Positions 60,557 through 64,000 of a stretch of 64,000 nucleotides of DNA are shown here, piece after piece (the first letter of the stretch is position 1; each line of letters begins with the position of its first letter). This DNA comes from Bdellovibrionales bacterium (GTDB lineage Bacteria; Bdellovibrionota; UBA1018; CAIMNF01), in the NCBI GenBank assembly GCA_947502835.1, contig CANNBJ010000004.1, positions 62,001 through 126,000 on the forward strand, given 5' to 3'. The translations under genes were made by a program, and so were the position numbers. Below the pieces are notes generated by a model. That model saw nothing but the letters and a program-made list of their open reading frames with translations, made no database searches and had not been told where the DNA came from.

Positions 60557-61876
60557 CTATTCAAACAGGATGGCTTTTTCGCGGGTGCGGGATGTGGTGA
60601 GCTTCTTGTGGTCCTCGGGCGACACAAAGAGCCGGGAGATGGAGCGGCTGTTCGGGTATTGTGTGAACAAGGATGTGCATTTTTGCACAGGAATGTAGCT
60701 TGGATCGGAGTAGAGGTTGTCGTAGTTGACGAAGATCGGATGGTCGGACTTTCCAAAGTACTTGGAGAGGATTCCAGTCGACACGTTCTCAATGTATTCA
60801 ATTCCCTTTGACTCAAGCTCGTGTTTGGCTTTTTTGAAGACACGTTCCTGTTGCTCACGGGCATTGGCAGTGGAGGGAATTCCGCTATGCACCTCGACGA
60901 ACATCTTGAAGGGTTGCTTCTCGACGATACGTTTTGCCCACGCGTTTTTTGATTTCGCAAGATGGGAATAGAGATGCGCATCCGTGCATTGGGCGTAGGC
61001 CTCGATGTCCGAGGGCAGCTTGTAGTCGCACTCGGGATCATTCAAATAGTTTGCCAGCATCTCGTCATACACCACGGTTTTGTGATGAAGGTAGACCTGC
61101 AGGAACATGTTGAAGCGGGCGAGAAGAAAGTCCTCGAAGGCGTACAGGGCGCGGTGCTTGAGCGCCAGAAACACCTGTCCTTCCTTGGTGTGGGCTCCGA
61201 GATTCCGGACAATCCATGAGTAGTCAAATTCGCCGTAATTCACGCCGCAGTAAAAGCTGTCACGGCGGAGGTAGTCCATCCGGTCTGCGTCCAGCTCGCT
61301 TGAAATCAATTGATGCAAGACGGATTTGAAATCCAGGGTTTCGCCGTCGATGCGCTCTTTGAAGAAGTCATCCTCCGCAGTGACATCGGTTTCAATGAGA
61401 GCGGCAACATGAGCGGGAGTGAATCCATAAATGGCACCTGCCTTCGCAAGATGCGGGGTCAGGGGGGAGTCGAGGATGATCTTGAGGGTGTAGTCCTCGT
61501 GGGTGGCTTTACGTTTGGAAGACGAGATGCCGCCCAGGCGCGAGACTTCGGGCATGGCGAATTCTGTGGTGTGGGAGAGGGGGCCGTGCCCAATGTCATG
61601 AAGAAGGGCGGCAAAACGGGCAAGTGCCCGGAACCTGCGCCAGGCATCGGGATTGCGCTTCCGGAGGCCTTCAAAAATGGCCTCGAAGGTTTCTGTAATG
61701 GTGTGGAGCGCACCAATCGAATGAATGAATCGGTTGTGGGTGGCTCCCGGGTAGGAGTGCTCTGCGAAACCAGTTTGCCTGATTTGGCGGAGCCGTTGAA
61801 AAAAATAGGATTCAATCACAGGGAGCTCATGCGCTTCGATTTGAATCACGCCATGGATGACGTCGCGAATGTCCAC
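60557..61876 (-). CDS. HD-domain phosphohydrolase (dNTPase/YwfO-like)
   Basis: The HD metal site is intact: HNRFIHSIGALHT near residue 50 and LLHDIGHGPLSHTTEFAM near 92. Residues through DADRMDYLRRDSFYCGVNYG complete the fold seen in SAMHD1, YwfO and related triphosphohydrolases that hydrolyse dNTPs. The 439-residue length and extended C-terminal region (YSDPSYIPVQKCTSLF) fit this group. The start is a GTG with GGGGAG seven bases upstream. Substrate is inferred. Confidence 0.85.
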   Translation of the reverse strand: MDIRDVIHGVIQIEAHELPVIESYFFQRLRQIRQTGFAEHSYPGATHNRFIHSIGALHTITETFEAIFEGLRKRNPDAWRRFRALARFAALLHDIGHGPLSHTTEFAMPEVSRLGGISSSKRKATHEDYTLKIILDSPLTPHLAKAGAIYGFTPAHVAALIETDVTAEDDFFKERIDGETLDFKSVLHQLISSELDADRMDYLRRDSFYCGVNYGEFDYSWIVRNLGAHTKEGQVFLALKHRALYAFEDFLLARFNMFLQVYLHHKTVVYDEMLANYLNDPECDYKLPSDIEAYAQCTDAHLYSHLAKSKNAWAKRIVEKQPFKMFVEVHSGIPSTANAREQQERVFKKAKHELESKGIEYIENVSTGILSKYFGKSDHPIFVNYDNLYSDPSYIPVQKCTSLFTQYPNSRSISRLFVSPEDHKKLTTSRTREKAILFE

Positions 61877-61916
61877 AATGAGCTCCCCGGGATCGGTTCA
61901 GGTGTTTGAATTTAGG

Positions 61917-62555
61917 TCAATCTTCGTCTTCGTCGCTGAAGTCGTCATCCGAACCCAGCTCAAGCTCGTCTTCGTCTTCATCGGCAAAGTCTTCATCCTC
62001 GTCACCGAGTTCGTCATCGTCCTCATCGGCGAAGTCTTCATCCTCGTCTCCGAGACCTTCGGACTCCTCGTCCTCGTCATATCCGCGGGTGAAGTAATCC
62101 TCTTCGTCCTCGTCCTCATCCATTTCGCGAAGGGACTCCTCATCATCGATGAAGGTCTCTTCCATGCCCATGTCATCCGAATCCGAAAGTTCGTCGGCTT
62201 GAGCCTCATGGTCCATCAGGGTGGCGCCGAGTGCGCCCACTGCTGCCGTTGCCGCGATGGCGGAAGCAAGAGAGGAGGAGCTTTGGGGCTGATTCATCAT
62301 CACTTGCTTGGTTTGGGTCTTTTTCGCCGCTGCAGGCTTCTTGGCCACTGCTTTTTTGGGAGCCGCTTTCTTTGGAGCCGTTTTTTTCGGTGCGGTTTTT
62401 TTTGCGACGGCCTTCTTGGGGGCTGCCTTTTTCACACTCTTCTTTGCGATTTTTTTCGCAGCTTTTTTCGGAGCGGCGGCCTTCTTTTTGGTCGCGGGTT
62501 TCTTTTTTGCCGCTGTTTTCTTCGCGACTTTTTTCGCAGGTTTCTTTTTCGCCAT
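61917..62555 (-). CDS. Histone H1-like basic protein with acidic C-terminal tail
   Basis: The 212-residue protein has three parts. Residues 1-85 are Lys/Ala/Pro-rich in repeated AKK, KKAAPKK and KTAPKK motifs, as in bacterial H1-like or Hc1 proteins that compact DNA. Residues 90-115 are a short neutral segment (SSSLASAIAATAAVGALGAT). Residues 120-212 are strongly acidic, with EDEDFADEDDDELGDEDEDFADEDEDELE as a repeated block. The acidic tail might mask the basic half or recruit a partner. ATG 62555 follows AAGGAGATTCCCC. Such a two-faced architecture is unusual. Confidence 0.8.
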   Translation of the reverse strand: MAKKKPAKKVAKKTAAKKKPATKKKAAAPKKAAKKIAKKSVKKAAPKKAVAKKTAPKKTAPKKAAPKKAVAKKPAAAKKTQTKQVMMNQPQSSSSLASAIAATAAVGALGATLMDHEAQADELSDSDDMGMEETFIDDEESLREMDEDEDEEDYFTRGYDEDEESEGLGDEDEDFADEDDDELGDEDEDFADEDEDELELGSDDDFSDEDED

Positions 62556-62651
62556 GGGGAATCTCCTTCAAAGTTTCGGAAATGAGTACTCGAAGAAAGC
62601 TAGCGAAGAAAGAAGGATTTTGGCAAGTCTCGGGCCCGTTTTTTTTTAGGC

Positions 62652-64000
62652 TCAATGAGGGATGCTGTCGATCTCGTCATCCATCGAATTTACCCCCTCC
62701 GACATGAGTTCACGCAGTGCGACATGCTTTACGGAGTACCCGAAGCGGGGGGAGTAATAGGGGCCTGAGGCGGTTTTGATGTGCCGGGGCCCCCAGGAGG
62801 TGAGAACTTCCGTGCCTTTGGTGAGCCAGAAGCTCTGAGTGTCCGGGCTGTTGAGATTGTACATCGGAAGCTCGATCGCCGCAAAGGTGAGGGATTCCGT
62901 GTTTTCCGGTTGATCCCCGTTGATCAAGGAGTCGTTGATGTATCTTTTGATGGAGTCCAGAGCGGTATTGTAGGTCGTCTCCGGATTGTATCCGTACTGG
63001 GTGGTGGCGGGATTGTTCTTCAAGAAGGCCAGGAATGTTGCGATATAGTTTTCCGGATCGGTCACCGATTTCTCATGAATTGGTGCGTAAAACCTGTAAA
63101 TCGGGAGATTGGGATTGAACTGGGTGTTTTGGGGAATTCCCTTTCCATCGAAGTAGGGAAGGAATTCATATCGCATATTGCCGGGTGAGTTTGCGGGCGG
63201 TGGCGGGATGATCCCGTAGCGGCCCACTTCCTTCGGGTTCGGAGCCATGGCGTGGTATTGGGCTTTTTGGATGCCCGCGAGGGAATAGACACCGGATTCC
63301 ATGGCAAAAGACTTCATTTGAGTCAGAAACTCGGTATCGAAAAAGGTTTTTCCCGCTCCCACCTCGATGTTCGGCACCGGGCATTGAGGCGACAGGCCCA
63401 TGTCGCAAACCGGAGGGCCATTGATTCTGACTCCGTTCATGTCGACCTCGAAGCCGAAAGAACTGGATTGAATCGCGGCCGGACCGACCCGGCTTCCAAA
63501 GGGTTTGGCACCCGCAATCGCGGTGAGCTCCAGGTTTTCGCTCCAGGGCGCGAACAAAAGCCCCCGAGGCTTGATGTATGCACGCACCTTCACTGCATAC
63601 ACCACATTTTTCGACCCGGATTGGATTCGTTTTACTCCCACGGGGATTCCCTTCAGTGTGATCTGCTGGGCGTAGGATTTGCAAAACGTCATCTCAGTGT
63701 CATTTGCCGTGGAAGTGCCCTGAATTTGGGAGGCCTGATAAAAAACATTCAGGCCATCGTTTTGGGTTCCCCCTGTTCCTCCGCCGCTCCCTGCATACAG
63801 GGGTTCAAGCTTAAGCATTTCCGAAGGCTGAAGTTCATCCATTTGAACCAAAGACGGATCAAAAATGTCCTGATTGAGGTTCGACAGGGCGGATTTGAAG
63901 GCAAGAATGGTGCGCTCCATTTTTTCAGCCTTTGAGGAATCCTGCTCGGAGGCTTCCACTGTTTCGAGGTCCACGGCGCTCTGCGGGGGGTGGTTGATGA
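62652..64000 (-). CDS. Tad/TadE-like or other envelope protein, 5' end outside window
   Basis: The frame remains open to the window edge (INHPPQSAVDLETVEAS is in frame at its start), so the gene begins beyond base 64000; the GTG at 63974 is a possible but unneeded start. About 449 residues are visible. The N-terminal part is helical (AFKSALSNLNQDIF), then an all-beta part with VVYAVKVRAYIKPRGLLFAPW and ENLELTAIAGAKPFGSRVGP, a phrase like that in TadG/TadE-type Flp-pilus proteins, then a region rich in Asn, Pro and Tyr. No signal peptide can be assessed. Function uncertain. Confidence 0.55.
   Translation of the reverse strand, partial: INHPPQSAVDLETVEASEQDSSKAEKMERTILAFKSALSNLNQDIFDPSLVQMDELQPSEMLKLEPLYAGSGGGTGGTQNDGLNVFYQASQIQGTSTANDTEMTFCKSYAQQITLKGIPVGVKRIQSGSKNVVYAVKVRAYIKPRGLLFAPWSENLELTAIAGAKPFGSRVGPAAIQSSSFGFEVDMNGVRINGPPVCDMGLSPQCPVPNIEVGAGKTFFDTEFLTQMKSFAMESGVYSLAGIQKAQYHAMAPNPKEVGRYGIIPPPPANSPGNMRYEFLPYFDGKGIPQNTQFNPNLPIYRFYAPIHEKSVTDPENYIATFLAFLKNNPATTQYGYNPETTYNTALDSIKRYINDSLINGDQPENTESLTFAAIELPMYNLNSPDTQSFWLTKGTEVLTSWGPRHIKTASGPYYSPRFGYSVKHVALRELMSEGVNSMDDEIDSIPH

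Noticed and set aside
62620-62652. GGGCCCG followed by nine T as a terminator near 62630-62648
   Set aside because: The T run is on the rightward strand, while both neighbouring genes are read leftward; no rightward gene ends there.
1-64000. CRISPR array, rRNA, tRNA
   Set aside because: No regularly spaced direct repeats, no rRNA-like stretch, and the one T-loop-like motif (23245-23282) lacks tRNA arms.

Overview
The window looks like chromosomal DNA (moderately high GC) from a Gram-negative bacterium with an outer membrane. It encodes lipoproteins with clear lipoboxes, beta-barrel-like proteins and an MltA murein transglycosylase. The mixture of Calx-beta, RCC1 and Hydin-type surface proteins, a protein-glutaminase-like enzyme, an AlkB-type hydroxylase and many secreted orphans suggests Bdellovibrionota or a related delta-like lineage. 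That placement is an inference; there is no rRNA, and I saw no tRNA.

Layout. 1-4.7 kb: cell-envelope orphans and a secreted protein glutaminase. 4.8-10.5 kb: OPT transporter, acetyltransferases, MltA and a trypsin-like lipoprotein. 10.7-14.3 kb: PafA-like phosphatase and a C-terminal processing protease. 14.5-17.5 kb: three secreted orphans. 17.5-23.2 kb: MFS transporter, Nudix, MutS2, SprT-like and a receiver-domain protein. 23.4-26.3 kb: a large RCC1 lipoprotein. 26.35-27.38 kb: a complete insertion sequence. 27.4-31.2 kb: an AAA+ regulator, an RGG-rich protein and a toxin-antitoxin pair. 31.3-35.3 kb: RNA modification enzymes, a ZIP transporter and a photolyase. 35.3-49.6 kb: two paralogous three-gene cassettes. 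49.7-55.4 kb: an operon ddl - topA - pcp - N2227 methyltransferase. 55.4-64 kb: glutamate dehydrogenase, a zinc-phospholipase-like protein, hydrolases, AlkB, an HD hydrolase, a histone-H1-like protein and a gene cut by the window edge.

The most striking content is the duplicated cassette at 35.3-49.6 kb. Each copy has, in transcription order, (A) an exported CxxCH protein resembling DUF1588-type proteins, (B) a lipoprotein made of Calx-beta repeats (13 in one copy, 5 in the other) ending in a CxxCH module, and (C) a Tat-exported DUF1501/DUF1552-like protein. Gene order, spacing, protein ends and a putative promoter element (GACACAT and GACAC placed 18 nt apart, about 40 nt before the first start codon) are conserved. 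An anchored FKBP isomerase lies between the copies. I read this as an envelope heme-linked apparatus of unknown job.

The second notable item is a pair of about 195-bp elements (14310-14506 and 23150-23341) with long terminal inverted repeats. Comparison of the two copies shows one compensatory base-pair change and several G-U-compatible changes, so they look like transcribed, foldable elements sitting directly at stop codons. A 1025-bp insertion sequence with AACTGGCCCCC ends occupies a similar gene-end position. There is no stretch above 300 bases without a gene or an identified element.
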